In this document: positions 15,495 through 24,918 of the stretch, piece after piece
Layout: every line of letters starts with the position of its first letter
Numbering within the stretch: the first letter of the stretch is position 1
Assembly: GCA_007692755.1 (NCBI GenBank)
Contig: REBL01000079.1
Span: forward strand, 30,247-94,246
DNA length: 64,000 bases
Direction of reading: 5' to 3'
Origin: Nodularia sp. (in: cyanobacteria)
GTDB lineage: Bacteria; Cyanobacteriota; Cyanobacteriia; Cyanobacteriales; Nostocaceae
Position numbers and translations under genes: made by a program
The notes under the pieces: generated by a model
The model's database searches: none
Told to the model about the DNA's origin: nothing
What the model saw: the letters and a program-made list of their open reading frames with translations, nothing else

Positions 15495-17744
15495 TTAACT
15501 AACTTTGAAAGATTCCATAGTTTCTTGTAACTGCTGGGAAATCTCCACCGTTTGATGCAGAGATTTGGAAACCACAGATGAAGAATCGCTGGTACGTTGT
15601 GAAATAGCGGCGATATCTTGCATCAATTCACTCACAGCTTGGGATGTCTGTAACTGAGATGCAGTTGCAGTAGAAATTGACTGTACCAAAAAATCAATCT
15701 GTTGCGATACGTCCAAAATTTGACTCAGGCTTTGCTTCGCCTCATCGACAACCTCTGTCCCTGCCATTACTTGGGAAGTTCCGATTTCCATAGCTTGCAC
15801 CACTTCGCTGGTTTCCCGTTGAATATTCTCGACAATTTGCTCAATCTCTTGAGTAGCTGAGGCACTACGGAGGGCTAATTCCCCTACTTCTTCCGCAACG
15901 ATAGCAAAACCTTGTCCTTCTTCACCAGCGCGGGCGGCTTCAATACTGGCGTTGATGGCGAGTAAGTTGGTTTGGGTGGCGATTTGGTTAATTAAGGACA
16001 CCACACGCGAAATTTGTTGAGAAGATTCTCCCAACCGCTTGACTTTCTTCGCAGTGTCATCAACGGTTTCTCGCAAACCTAGAATATTCTCCACTGTCAA
16101 AGCCATCGCTTGTCCACTCTTCGTAGCAGTGTTGGTAGCATTATTGGCAATGATTGCCGCTTTTTGGGCGTTTTCAGCGACAATTTTCATAAAATCAGTC
16201 ATTTGGTCAACAGCGTCCAGAGTACGGTTGATTTCCGCCGCTTGAGTAATTGCGTCCTCTGCTAGTTGGCTGATTGCTGTTTCGTTAGCACCAATTGCGC
16301 CATTTACTTGGGTAGCTGCTTGTTTAACTTGGGTGACAATATCTCTGAGATTTTCGACTATGGAATTAAAAAAGTCGGCTACAGTCCCAATTTCCCCAGC
16401 CGTTACCTCTGCGCGTACTGTCAAATCACCACTAGCAGCACCTTCTACTTGACTGAGTAGTTCTAAAAGTTGCATTTGCAGTGTTGGTTCAGAACCCTGT
16501 TCCCCAGGATTTCTGACTGTTTTTTGTTGAGATAACACCTGTAATTGGACGGCTATTTGGTTAAAATTATCACTAATAACTCCTAATTCATCTTGGCTTG
16601 CTGTTTCCCAACGGGTATGGAATTCGCCTTGAGCCAGTTTTGATAAAGCCGTAGCCGCATTTAAAATTGGTTGTGTACTACGCTTGACTATCCAAAGTGC
16701 GATCGCAGATGCAATTAATGCTAATAGTACTGTGCCGATGGCTATTGTTTGTAACAATTGTCTTTGAGGCGCAAAGGCAATTGCTGTATCTGTAGTCAAA
16801 AGTAATTGCCAGTTTAAATTAGGTAAGCCCTCCAGTGTGGTGGATGAAACATAACTGATTAACTCTGGCTTTTGATTAATTGTGTGAATCGCTGTAAAAT
16901 TATCTACTTTATTGCTTGTTTTGAGATTAGCTAATCCGGGATATTCTGCACCTAACAATTCTGCTTTTGGACTTAGGAAAACTTTCCCTAAACTGTCGAG
17001 TAAATAATATTCACTGCCATTAGCTGTATAGTTCTGATTCATCTCTGCTAAAGATTGTACAGGCATACTGGCACTAACCACAGCGATGGTTTGACCTGTG
17101 ACTGCATCTTTAACGGGTGTACCAATATTAATCACTGATTTTTCGGGCTGACTAATCACAGAAGCATCTTTTTGGAGAATCTCCTGAAAATTTTTCGTGT
17201 CTATGGCATTATCTAGTGGTGCGCCTGTAGATTTCAGAATCAAGTTACCAGCAGGATTAAAAATGACAATGCTGTTATAAGCTTTGTGAGTATTGACAAA
17301 GCTATCTAAAAATACTTGCTTGTCGGAAATAGTTGTATTTATATTAACTGCGGTATTTGTCAAAAATAGTGAATTGGAGATGATTTGAATATCTTCATAT
17401 CGCCCCAACATAAAGCGGTTAATTTGTTCTGTTAATCTGGTAGCTTTCGCTGCATGAGATTGGTTAATTTGCTTCCTCATCGATTTATGAGCCAAGCTAT
17501 AAGCGATCGCACCCATGCCAAATGTTGGTAAAGTAGTGATGGCGATCGCTAAAATTGCCGCTTTCGTACCTAAACTGAGTCGTTGAATATATTTCACCAC
17601 ATAATTCCAGTAATAATTATTAGTTGTGTCTATATTATACTTACTTGACACGTCTACCTGACTACCAGTATTTTTTTTCGATGGAGTAAAAAGATTCCGA
17701 CTTTGAAGTTTATTCCTCTTAGCCTTGTCAGTTCGATCAAACAT
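15495..17744 (-). CDS. hmpD: Methyl-accepting chemotaxis protein of the hmp-like locus
   Basis: This is a protein of 749 residues. A cytoplasmic N-terminal basic stretch precedes a first membrane helix (about residues 60-85, [20 protein letters not shown]). A periplasmic Cache-like sensor domain follows (about 90-330, with [19 protein letters not shown]). The second helix is near 335-355 ([20 protein letters not shown]). A HAMP domain and a second HAMP-like repeat then lead to the signalling domain, whose hairpin tip carries [19 protein letters not shown]. PilJ/PixJ/HmpD-type receptors control type IV pilus motility and, in Nostoc, hormogonium development. No phytochrome-type GAF is present, so unlike PixJ it is not a phototaxis receptor by sequence. 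It lies 153 bases before the CheA gene. Confidence 0.88.
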   Translation of the reverse strand: MFDRTDKAKRNKLQSRNLFTPSKKNTGSQVDVSSKYNIDTTNNYYWNYVVKYIQRLSLGTKAAILAIAITTLPTFGMGAIAYSLAHKSMRKQINQSHAAKATRLTEQINRFMLGRYEDIQIISNSLFLTNTAVNINTTISDKQVFLDSFVNTHKAYNSIVIFNPAGNLILKSTGAPLDNAIDTKNFQEILQKDASVISQPEKSVINIGTPVKDAVTGQTIAVVSASMPVQSLAEMNQNYTANGSEYYLLDSLGKVFLSPKAELLGAEYPGLANLKTSNKVDNFTAIHTINQKPELISYVSSTTLEGLPNLNWQLLLTTDTAIAFAPQRQLLQTIAIGTVLLALIASAIALWIVKRSTQPILNAATALSKLAQGEFHTRWETASQDELGVISDNFNQIAVQLQVLSQQKTVRNPGEQGSEPTLQMQLLELLSQVEGAASGDLTVRAEVTAGEIGTVADFFNSIVENLRDIVTQVKQAATQVNGAIGANETAISQLAEDAITQAAEINRTLDAVDQMTDFMKIVAENAQKAAIIANNATNTATKSGQAMALTVENILGLRETVDDTAKKVKRLGESSQQISRVVSLINQIATQTNLLAINASIEAARAGEEGQGFAIVAEEVGELALRSASATQEIEQIVENIQRETSEVVQAMEIGTSQVMAGTEVVDEAKQSLSQILDVSQQIDFLVQSISTATASQLQTSQAVSELMQDIAAISQRTSDSSSVVSKSLHQTVEISQQLQETMESFKVS

Positions 17745-17802
17745 ACTGTAATTTGATTTAATATATTCAAGAAAACACTAATAATCTAATTTTTATTAGT
17801 AC

Positions 17803-18300
17803 CTAATTATTGTGTAAAATAGGAGAATACGCAAGAGATTGTGCATCTAAAACCAGCAATGTTTCTTCTTCTTGAACAACACATCCACGTAGATAAGGTA
17901 CTAAACTAGATGCTACTTGTCCCACCGGAGACTGAATATCATCAGACATAAATTTAGTTATACCTTTAATCTCGTGAACAACCAAACCTAAAAGCAGTGA
18001 CTCTACCTGAATCACAATAATATTATATTGCCTTAATCTACTATCTAAAAATTCTAAATTAAGCATTCTCGGTAGATCAATTGCCCAAATTATGTGACTC
18101 CGCCAATTCATTAAACCTAATATACAAGGCAGCATATTTGGCATCGGAGTTATAGACTCGACTGGCAAAATCACTGCTTCTTGAGTATGATTCATGGATA
18201 TATTAGCAGTAGTCTGTTGATTTAACTTAAACTTGAGATAGCTATTGACAAAGTTATTTTGATTTGGTTGTTGAGCAACTATAATTTTAGAATTGTTCAT
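17803..18300 (-). CDS. hmpC: CheW-like adaptor of the hmp-like locus
   Basis: This is a protein of 165 residues formed by a single CheW domain: VILPVESITPMPNMLPCILG (about residues 43-62), GLMNWRSHIIWAIDLPRML, and LLLGLVVHEIKGITKFMSDD. It should link the chemoreceptor to the CheA kinase at the membrane array. Its start is four bases after the stop of the CheY gene and 58 bases separate it from the receptor gene, so it sits tightly in the operon. Homologs are PixI, PilI and HmpC; the hmp name is given on gene order. Confidence 0.85.
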   Translation of the reverse strand: MNNSKIIVAQQPNQNNFVNSYLKFKLNQQTTANISMNHTQEAVILPVESITPMPNMLPCILGLMNWRSHIIWAIDLPRMLNLEFLDSRLRQYNIIVIQVESLLLGLVVHEIKGITKFMSDDIQSPVGQVASSLVPYLRGCVVQEEETLLVLDAQSLAYSPILHNN

Positions 18301-18304
18301 GAGT

Positions 18305-18682
18305 TTAAAACACTACTGATTTAATAGCACGCAAAAGCTGTTCGCGTGTATATGGCTTGGTCAAATAGGCATCAGCACCCTGTTTCATTGCCCATAATCT
18401 ATCAATTTCTTGATTTTTAGAACTGCAAATAACTATCGGGACTTTTTGAGTGGTCGGATTTTTTTTGAGGGAACGGCACAACTCAAATCCGCTCATTCCT
18501 GGCATCACAACATCTGTAACAATTGCATCCGGTTGTTCTGATAATACTTTTTCTAAAGCTTCTTTTGCACTAGCAGCCTTAATTACGTTGCAACCACTAT
18601 CTTTAAGATAGTAGCTCATTAGTTCTAATTCGCTGGGTGAATCTTCTACAATCAAAATTTTGCCCACTAAGGTAACACTCAT
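18305..18682 (-). CDS. hmpB: CheY-type response regulator of the hmp-like locus
   Basis: This is a protein of 125 residues, a stand-alone receiver. KILIVEDSPSELELMSYYL carries the acidic pocket, ATDVVMPGMSG carries the phospho-acceptor Asp near residue 57, IVICSSK carries the conserved Ser/Thr position, and DAYLTKPYTREQLLRAI carries the switch Lys. There is no output domain. It would be phosphorylated by the CheA hybrid kinase encoded downstream and probably acts on the pilus machinery. It is flanked by the PatA-like regulator (68 bases upstream) and the CheW gene (four bases downstream). Confidence 0.9.
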   Translation of the reverse strand: MSVTLVGKILIVEDSPSELELMSYYLKDSGCNVIKAASAKEALEKVLSEQPDAIVTDVVMPGMSGFELCRSLKKNPTTQKVPIVICSSKNQEIDRLWAMKQGADAYLTKPYTREQLLRAIKSVVF

Positions 18683-18750
18683 ACTTCAATCTCCTGCAAA
18701 AATAAATTGTATATTAATCAAACTGATTTATCCTGCTAGATGTGGCTAAA

Positions 18751-19776
18751 TCAATCTAGATATTTAAACACAATTTTGAGTAAATCCGCTTGTGTAAAAG
18801 GCTTCGTCAAATATCCAGATGATCTGACCATTTTTGCTTTGGCTTTGTCGATAAATCCTGTTCTGCCAGTTACCATAATAATCGGGATATTCTTAAAAGC
18901 TGAATGCCTCCTTAATAAAGAACACAACTCATAGCCGTCTAAATTGGGCATTTCCACGTCTAGTAAAATTAAGTCTGGTTTACTACGAAGAATTTGCATT
19001 AATGCTTTTACCGGATCGTTTATTGTGACAACTGCAAATGTATTACCATCCAAAAAAAGTTTTATAGAATTCAGCACTGTTTGACTATCATCAATACAGG
19101 CAATTGTATATAGGTTTTTTTTCAAGCCCGGCTGAGATTTTTTTGTATTCCTCTTGTCAAAAGTTTTACTTTTTTTTGGTCTAACATTTGTGGAAGTTAA
19201 CACAGAAGAACCCTGACCAGCTTGAACTTGCGACTGGATATTTTGCCGCTGTTGTAACTGCTTGTGACAGTATTCAACCAATAAACGCAAGTCTAAATAG
19301 CAGAACTTTGGTAATTCATCCCAGGAAGCCTCAAGAGAAAATTCATAATTTCCCTCTTTTAAAACCAGAAATGTTTCAAGTACTTCTTTCGCTAATTCAT
19401 ATATCAGGGTTTCTGCTTGTGCGGGGGTAATATATTCCTGACTTGTTAACCAGCAAATAGCTTGGTAATCTGCATATTGCATAGACTGGTGTTCATTTTT
19501 CGGTTCAAACATCAGCCGCATTTGCACGCGAGTGGCACTGTTAAGAGTGGGAATTTCTTGACTCAATCGCTGTAAGTGATGATCAAGACGTTCAAACAGT
19601 CTATCTGAGTAAGAGGCGTAAGTCAGTTTACCGTCTTCTATATTAATTGACCAAGAAGCCGTTTTAGTAAATACGCGTAAGCAACCAGTCGCATGGCGGC
19701 TAGTTAGTTGTGCTAATAGAGATAAGGGATGTAGTTTCTGAGGTAACCGGTAGCCAGTTAGAGGAGTCGTGCTCAT
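18751..19776 (-). CDS. hmpA: PatA-like response regulator (PATAN/DUF4388 + receiver), first gene of the hmp-like operon
   Basis: This is a protein of 341 residues. The N-terminal half (about 1-190) opens with LPQKLHPLSLLAQLTSRHA and TGCLRVFTKTASWSINIEDG, the DUF4388/PATAN pattern found in PatA and PixG. A basic linker (VRPKKSKTFDKRNTKKSQPG) follows. The C-terminal receiver begins TIACIDDSQTVLNSIKLFL, with the phospho-acceptor in LILLDVEMPNLDGYEL and the switch Lys in YLTKPFTQADL. It heads the operon hmpA-B-C-D-E. A perfect NtcA box lies 77-92 bases upstream of its start codon, so nitrogen control of the whole operon is plausible. PatA-type regulators affect heterocyst pattern and motility. 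Confidence 0.86.
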   Translation of the reverse strand: MSTTPLTGYRLPQKLHPLSLLAQLTSRHATGCLRVFTKTASWSINIEDGKLTYASYSDRLFERLDHHLQRLSQEIPTLNSATRVQMRLMFEPKNEHQSMQYADYQAICWLTSQEYITPAQAETLIYELAKEVLETFLVLKEGNYEFSLEASWDELPKFCYLDLRLLVEYCHKQLQQRQNIQSQVQAGQGSSVLTSTNVRPKKSKTFDKRNTKKSQPGLKKNLYTIACIDDSQTVLNSIKLFLDGNTFAVVTINDPVKALMQILRSKPDLILLDVEMPNLDGYELCSLLRRHSAFKNIPIIMVTGRTGFIDKAKAKMVRSSGYLTKPFTQADLLKIVFKYLD

Positions 19777-19852
19777 TTTGCTTTTATTTCTTCAGCTAAA
19801 TTTATACAGTAGCTGTGCCACATTTCCCAACAAATTTTAGTTAATAGCTTTT

Positions 19853-19868
19853 TGTAGTATCAAATACA
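19853..19868 (-). promoter_or_regulatory. NtcA binding site (TGTA-N8-TACA) upstream of the hmp-like operon
   Basis: The sequence tgta-gtatcaaa-taca matches the NtcA consensus GTA-N8-TAC with the extended flanking T and A. With two more bases each side, tttgta...tacaaa (19851-19870) is symmetric over six bases per arm. It lies upstream of the start codon of the PatA-like first gene at 19776. NtcA is the global nitrogen regulator of cyanobacteria. The match is seen directly; binding and direction of control are inferred. Confidence 0.6.
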
Positions 19869-20316
19869 AAAGTTTCACGACAGAATTTGTGGTTAGACTC
19901 AATGAAAACATCGTTTTTTCCGATGATTACATCTCATGAATTAGACATTCAAAGTAAATTTACTTACTTGTATTGAGATTGCTTGATATATTTGGCGAAT
20001 CAGCCCAGAAAAAAACAAGGCTAAATAAAGCCTCTGACTCTTAAGTGTAAGTGATAGCCATGTAAATAGTACTGCTAATTTAACAAAAATCAACTGCGGC
20101 TTTCTCTGTATTTACACTTAAATTTAAGCAACTGGGCGAATCTGAGGTATTTTTTTTAGTAATATTAAGGAATATTGAGATATATTAAGCATAAAACATA
20201 TTTCAACTTTGTATGAATGCAATTGTCTGGATATATACCAGCAAGCATCAACCCATAATCGTTGCTAGGGATTCAATTTTCTCAGGGCTTTTGAGAAAGA
20301 TACGTAGGGGTGGGTA

Positions 20317-20339
20317 TGGCTACGCCACGCAAGCTATCA
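20317..20339. repeat. Dispersed 23-base repeat, copy 1
   Basis: The 23 bases beginning tggctacgccacgc and ending aagctatca recur without a mismatch at 27447-27469. Both copies lie in spacers. A diverged relative (ggctacgtcacgtcagctaa) lies near 30192. Confidence 0.75.
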
Positions 20340-20523
20340 CAGATATGTTCAAATACAAATGATATATAAATATTATCACCCATAGAGAGGGCTAGCAAGA
20401 GCGGGTTTACCAATTTAAAGCTGAAAATCAGGAACTCTCTCGCCAAAACACCGTAAAAAACCTCAGTCTTTACCAAAGTTTAGTGCAGGTGAGACCCATT
20501 TTTAAATTAATATGCAAAATAAA

Positions 20524-20547
20524 CCCCCAGGCATTTTTTGCTGGGGG
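20524..20547 (-). terminator. Rho-independent-type terminator after tRNA-Leu
   Basis: Reading the minus strand, a 7-bp stem cccccag / ctggggg with an A-rich loop is followed by tttattttg. It lies 20 bases downstream of the tRNA 3' end. Confidence 0.75.
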
Positions 20548-20566
20548 CTAATCAAATTTTCAAAAG

Positions 20567-20648
20567 TGCGGATGAAAGGACTTGAACCTTCACTCCTTTC
20601 GGAACTAGAACCTAAATCTAGCGCGTCTGCCAATTTCGCCACATCCGC
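20567..20648 (-). tRNA. tRNA-Leu (anticodon UAG)
   Basis: The 82-base cloverleaf on the minus strand starts gcggatgtggcgaaattggc. The 7-bp acceptor stem gcggatg/catccgc with discriminator A is perfect. The anticodon arm ctaga-tttaggt-tctag places TAG at positions 34-36. A class II variable arm and the T-arm ggttcaagtcc follow. CCA is not encoded. Leu with UAG reads CUN codons. Confidence 0.95.
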
Positions 20649-20727
20649 ATCAGTTTTTAATACTAGCACAGAAAATATTCTATGGGAATAGGAAAGGGAA
20701 AAATAATTTTCCCCATCCTCAATTCAC

Positions 20728-21915
20728 CTACATTACCGCCACACGAGGCAAACGATGCTTAAAGCCGCAGAGAATTTCCCAAGAAATAGTATTTAATTTT
20801 TCTGCCCAATCGTTAGCTGAGATTTGTTCTCTGCCTTGTTCACCAAGTAGGGTGACTATTTCCCCTTCTTGTAAATCTGGAATAGCACTAACATCCAGCA
20901 TCAACTGATCCATTGTAATTGTGCCAATTTGTGGCACGCGTTGACCACGAATTAAAACTTGCATTTTCTGGGAAAGATGACGCGGAACTCCATCAGCGTA
21001 ACCGATACCAACCACAGCTAGGCGCATTTCTTGGGGTGTAATAAATTTTTGACCGTAACTGACACCAGTGCCGGCGGCGATTGTTTTGACGTGAGTCACA
21101 CGCGCCTTCAGTTGCAAAACAGGCTTGAGGTTAACTACATTTTGTAAATGAGCCGCAGGATAGAGTCCGTAAATAGCTAAACCTGCGCGTACAATGTCGT
21201 AATGTAAGGCGCGATGCGTGAGAGTGGCGGCGGAGTTGGCTAAATGCAAGCAAGGTGGATTAATTCCTATTGTTTTGACTTGAGCGATCGCCTGCTCAAA
21301 TCGTTTATGCTGTTCTTGCATGAGGGTGGGATTAACGTCATCTGCTGTTGCCAAGTGGGAATAAATACTAGCAATTTCAAGATGAGGTAAATTCTGGACT
21401 AACTGCACAAACTCCGCGGCTTCTTGCCAATTGGTTCCCAGCCGAGACATTCCCGTATCTAATTTAATGTGTACGGATAGGGGAGAACCATGATTGATAG
21501 TTTCTAAAATATTGGAAAAAATTAGCGCTTGTTTCGGACTGCATAGAGTTGGTTGAAGTTTCCAGTGAGCGATCGCCTGAATTTGCTCTGGCGTGTAGGC
21601 TGCACCTAAAATCAAAATAGGGGCTTTTATTCCACCTTCTCGTAATTGAATCCCCTCTGGAACTGTCGCGACTCCCAACCAACCCGCGCCCGATTGTACT
21701 GCTGTTTGAGCAACTGTGACGGCTCCGTGTCCATAAGCATCAGCTTTTACCACTGCCATTAACTGGGTACGTGGTGATAAAAATTGAACTAATTGCTGAA
21801 CGTTGTGCGATAACGCCCCTAAATCAATTTCCACCCAAGCGCGTTGCGAGAACCAAGCATAGGTATCACACTCCTGATTATCAGCAAAACTAGGGGTTTG
21901 GTTACGACTTAACAT
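20728..21915 (-). CDS. alr: Alanine racemase
   Basis: This is a protein of 395 residues, normal for the family. This PLP enzyme converts L-alanine to D-alanine for peptidoglycan synthesis. The PLP-lysine motif AVVKADAYGHGAV lies near residues 54-66. HIKLDTGMSRLG, HLANSAATL and the C-terminal GYADGVPRHLS (with the catalytic-Tyr region) and IGTITMDQLMLDVS are all present. The start chosen gives MLSRNQTPSF, followed by the conserved AWVEIDLGALSHNVQQL about 24 residues later, so a slightly later true start is possible. It is monocistronic, downstream of a 424-base spacer and upstream of tRNA-Leu on the same strand. Confidence 0.96.
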   Translation of the reverse strand: MLSRNQTPSFADNQECDTYAWFSQRAWVEIDLGALSHNVQQLVQFLSPRTQLMAVVKADAYGHGAVTVAQTAVQSGAGWLGVATVPEGIQLREGGIKAPILILGAAYTPEQIQAIAHWKLQPTLCSPKQALIFSNILETINHGSPLSVHIKLDTGMSRLGTNWQEAAEFVQLVQNLPHLEIASIYSHLATADDVNPTLMQEQHKRFEQAIAQVKTIGINPPCLHLANSAATLTHRALHYDIVRAGLAIYGLYPAAHLQNVVNLKPVLQLKARVTHVKTIAAGTGVSYGQKFITPQEMRLAVVGIGYADGVPRHLSQKMQVLIRGQRVPQIGTITMDQLMLDVSAIPDLQEGEIVTLLGEQGREQISANDWAEKLNTISWEILCGFKHRLPRVAVM

Positions 21916-22339
21916 TGCACTTCACTCCTCTCACACCACTGTAAAGCTTCCAGATTCTTTACCTATTCTGGTTCGCAACCTCAAAGCTATATCAATTTAA
22001 TCAGGAAAGTTTACCGTTGATCCGGGAGTTAATACAATATGCTCAAAAGCAGCTGACAATATAAAACTCTCCTACGCTTTATTTATTATTAAATAGTTCT
22101 TCCTTATCAGTTTTATGATAACAAATTTTTCGTCAATAGTCAACCCCTAACACCTTCTTTATTGCAGTTTTGCCTCAATCCATAATCTGAGAGCAAACGC
22201 AGAGGTAGAAAATTTAACTTTTATTTTAGAATTTTCACCCTGCTACCAAATTATTACGAAAGTATAAATTATGCTCATCTCCCCAGAAGGATAGATTCGT
22301 GTTAAAATATGTAAAACTAATAACCTCGAGCGCTAACCA
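21916..22339. other. Divergent spacer between alr and the HNH gene
   Basis: This AT-rich spacer separates two divergently transcribed genes and must hold both promoters. I see no tRNA, repeat array or strong hairpin. A sequence actcctctcacacc near 21924-21937 recalls the Yfr1 core but does not match it. A plausible -10 (taaaat) lies near 22303 before the HNH gene. Confidence 0.4.
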
Positions 22340-22837
22340 ATGGGGAAGGTTTTAGTCCTAAACGCGTCTTACGAACCGCTCAACATCACCAGTTGGCGGC
22401 GAGCTGTGATTCTGCTGATTAAAGGCAAAGCAGAACGCATTGAACATAACGGCAAATTTCTCTATTCAGATTTTCCGTTGCCGACTGTAATTCGGTTGCG
22501 TCATTATGTGCGCGTACCGTATAAGGAAATTCCTCTCACTCGCCGAAATATCTTGCACCGTGACAGTCACTCTTGTCAATACTGCGGTTACACCGGGGAT
22601 GAGTTGACATTAGACCATGTTATACCGCGATCGCGCCGAGGGGGTGATACCTGGGAAAACATAGTGACGGCTTGCGTCCGTTGCAACGTCAAAAAAGGGA
22701 ATCGCACACCCTACGAAGCCCATATGCCTTTGCGTCATCCTCCACGCCAACCTTATAGTAGTCTTTATTTTGAGGTCAGCAAACATCTCAAGAGCGGACT
22801 GCATAACGAGTGGCAAAAATATGTGATTGGTCTTTGA
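22340..22837 (+). CDS. HNH endonuclease family protein
   Basis: This is a protein of 165 residues. The N-terminal half (KVLVLNASYEPLNITSWRRA) is the conserved leader of a bacterial HNH family. The zinc/HNH module follows, with CQYCG (about residues 80-84), LTLDHVIPRSRRGGDTWEN holding the catalytic His, and CVRCNVKKGNRTP with the second Cys pair. This is a free-standing HNH of the kind found as a single-copy gene in most cyanobacteria, so a house-keeping nuclease role is more likely than a mobile one. The start GTG/ATG context is weak. It is unrelated to the IscB fragment at 55744-56061. Confidence 0.88.
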   Translation: MGKVLVLNASYEPLNITSWRRAVILLIKGKAERIEHNGKFLYSDFPLPTVIRLRHYVRVPYKEIPLTRRNILHRDSHSCQYCGYTGDELTLDHVIPRSRRGGDTWENIVTACVRCNVKKGNRTPYEAHMPLRHPPRQPYSSLYFEVSKHLKSGLHNEWQKYVIGL

Positions 22838-23382
22838 CGCAAAAGGAATATTAAAAGCCAAAGAAATTATCACCTGTGATAGGTGTTAAAGTTTTGTGCT
22901 GGTTAAAATAGCCCGGCATCAGCCAGAGGTTATCTTGATCGTGACAGCCAATCTTTGGCTTTAATCAATTTGCCTGATAGATAATCCAGGATGTTTTGCG
23001 GCATCTGATAGATGATTATGGCAAATTGTTGAGGGAAACGATGTACAAGCCTTTTATATTACCGCATAATATTGTAAAATAACTAAGTCAGGCGGAAATA
23101 TTCCCGTAAACTCAGGAATATGTTCAAAAACCCTTCTGGGCGTAAAAAATAGCAAGCCCTAGTTAAAAGTCATATTTGAAACTAAACATCTTTGTCTTCA
23201 CTTTGCAGAGGCGATTTGGTAGATTTTAGCAGATCGCTCACCAATGGGATTGACAAAAAATAAACCCATATAAGTATGCCAACAACCCTATATTTCTGCG
23301 AAGATCAGAATGTGTCTCACAATCAGTTCAGTGTTGGTTGTATTAATTCTTAACAAATCAATGGAGGCTCGCACTTATCAAG
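22838..23382. other. Leader region of the DHH gene with nested inverted repeats
   Basis: No gene is seen. The perfect arms caatttgcc (22966-22974) and ggcaaattg (23020-23028) enclose two related copies of ctgatagat. A second small hairpin, agccaa-tctt-tggct, is at 22946-22960. The region could be a structured leader or an uncharacterised small RNA. A weak SD (ggagg) is at 23363. Confidence 0.45.
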
Positions 23383-24678
23383 ATGTCCCCTATGCAATTG
23401 AATTCTTCCTTAAAGCAATCAGAAAGTTTCCCATTGACTACAGAACCTAGCCCAGAGCTTGCTGATATAGACAAAGAAGCAGTAGAAGTTTCACTCACCA
23501 AGCCATCCTTACCATCATCCAATGGAGGAGGACGTAATGGTAAATATTTAGGTCAACGGGGAAATTCCGTGGCTTTTCAGAAATCTGAAGAATTGCAAAA
23601 GACCCTGCTAGCACACCGACATGAGCGTCATCTGGTAATTCTTCAAGATTTCCCCGACCCTGATGCTCTATCTTGCGCTTGGACTTACCAGTTAATTGTT
23701 CAGCAATATGATATTAAATGCGAAATTATTTATGCTGGTACACTGAGCCATCAAGAAAATATTGCTTTAGTTAAGCTGACTGGATTACCCGCCCAGCGCT
23801 GGACATCGCAAGTCCTCAAAAGTAAAGACTTGTCATCTTATCAAGGTTGCATCTTAATTGATAACCAGGGAACTACAAGTCAATTAATGACAGCAATAGA
23901 ACAGGCAGGAATTCCCATAATTGCAGTCATTGACCATCATACTTTACAGGCGGAACACAAGTCAGAGTTTGTGGACGTGCGTCCTGATGTGCGAGCCACC
24001 TCAACAATTTTTACACAGTATTTGCAATCGGGTTTACTAGCCTTAGATAGCAGCATCAGCCAACACGTCAAATGTGCGACTGCTTTAATGCATGGGTTGC
24101 GGTCAGATACCAATCGGCTGATGCAAGCCCAAGAAGAAGATTTCATGGCAGCAGCATATCTGAGCCGATTTTATGATGCTCAACTGCTGAATGCCATTTT
24201 ACAGGCAAATCGTTCCAAGCGGGTAATGGATGTGATCGAGCGATCGCTCAAAAACCGCATCGTGCAGAATAACTTTTCCATTGCTGGCGTTGGTTATCTG
24301 CGCTACGAAGACCGGGATGCTATTCCCCAAGCAGCCGATTTCCTGGTGACTGAAGAAAACGTTCACACCGCAGTAGTTTTCGGCATTGTTCACGACGAAG
24401 ACGAGCTAGAAGTAGTCATTGGCTCCCTAAGAACCGCTAAACTCACCCTTGACCCCGATGAGTTTATCAAAGAAGCCTTTGGGCAAGATAACACCGGACG
24501 ATTTTTTGGTGGTGGACGTACAGGCGCAGGTGGGTTTGAAATTCCGATGGGTTTCTTGTCTGGTAGTAACGACAATTCTGCTTATGCAAAAATCAAATGG
24601 GAAGTCTACGATTCTCAAATCAAGCAAAAGCTACTAAAGTTGGTTAATCCTAAAGACGACCCCATTCAGTCTGAATAA
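23383..24678 (+). CDS. DHH/DHHA1-family phosphoesterase (NrnA-like)
   Basis: This is a protein of 431 residues. A low-complexity N-terminal extension of about 75 residues precedes a DHH domain with FPDPDALSCAWTYQL (about 88-102), ILIDNQG (about 158-164), VIDHHTLQAEH (about 183-193, the DHH signature) and a mid-domain HGLRSDTNRLMQA. The C-terminal DHHA1 domain carries GGGRTGAGGFEIP. Such proteins are nano-RNases or 3'-phosphoadenosine-5'-phosphate (PAP) phosphatases using Mn. The N-terminal extension is longer than in Bacillus NrnA and is typical of cyanobacterial homologs. The ATG at 23383 follows an SD-like ggagg about 15 bases upstream. Confidence 0.82.
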   Translation: MSPMQLNSSLKQSESFPLTTEPSPELADIDKEAVEVSLTKPSLPSSNGGGRNGKYLGQRGNSVAFQKSEELQKTLLAHRHERHLVILQDFPDPDALSCAWTYQLIVQQYDIKCEIIYAGTLSHQENIALVKLTGLPAQRWTSQVLKSKDLSSYQGCILIDNQGTTSQLMTAIEQAGIPIIAVIDHHTLQAEHKSEFVDVRPDVRATSTIFTQYLQSGLLALDSSISQHVKCATALMHGLRSDTNRLMQAQEEDFMAAAYLSRFYDAQLLNAILQANRSKRVMDVIERSLKNRIVQNNFSIAGVGYLRYEDRDAIPQAADFLVTEENVHTAVVFGIVHDEDELEVVIGSLRTAKLTLDPDEFIKEAFGQDNTGRFFGGGRTGAGGFEIPMGFLSGSNDNSAYAKIKWEVYDSQIKQKLLKLVNPKDDPIQSE

Positions 24679-24748
24679 GTGTTGCATTCTGAGTACAAGG
24701 AATTTTAGGGAAATCCGTTAAAGCGAACCCGAAAACAAAATTGATTCA

Positions 24749-24801
24749 GTAGGGGTTGGGTACAGCTACGCTCAGTCCAAGGAATAATGCCAAACCCCTA
24801 C
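24749..24801. terminator. Hairpin after the DHH gene
   Basis: The arms gtaggggttgg (from 24749) and ccaaacccctac (24790-24801) pair with a single bulge around a loop of about 30 bases containing gctacgctcag. No T-run follows, so this may be a dispersed palindromic repeat acting as a weak terminator. Confidence 0.4.
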
Positions 24802-24918
24802 CGATGAATTGAGCTTTGAACTAAAAAATACATCCTTTGGCAGTAAATTCTTCACTAAAAAGCAGTATCTAGATTTTAATTGCTAATCAAAAACCCTACG
24901 AAAACTATAGACGCGCAA

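Larger units (their letters stand above)
19777..20523. other. Long hmp leader region without genes
   Basis: About 750 bases contain no credible gene. The region holds the NtcA box at 19853-19868, a perfect 10-bp inverted pair ttaagtgtaa (20041-20050) / ttacacttaa (20112-20121), a small hairpin aggct-aaata-agcct near 20020-20034 and a dispersed 23-base repeat at 20317-20339. A 64-codon minus-strand frame at 20282-20476 runs through that repeat and is not believed. Confidence 0.6.

Noticed and set aside
20282..20476. 64-codon minus-strand frame in the hmp leader
   Set aside because: It runs through a dispersed repeat, has no ribosome binding site and no recognisable family.
21920..21945. Yfr1-like core (actcctctcacacc)
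   Set aside because: The conserved Yfr1 core is actcctcacac; here two extra bases interrupt it, and the flanking hairpins are absent.
22340..22837. HNH gene as part of a homing element or intron
   Set aside because: It is a complete cyanobacterial house-keeping-type HNH gene with no intron or element borders nearby.
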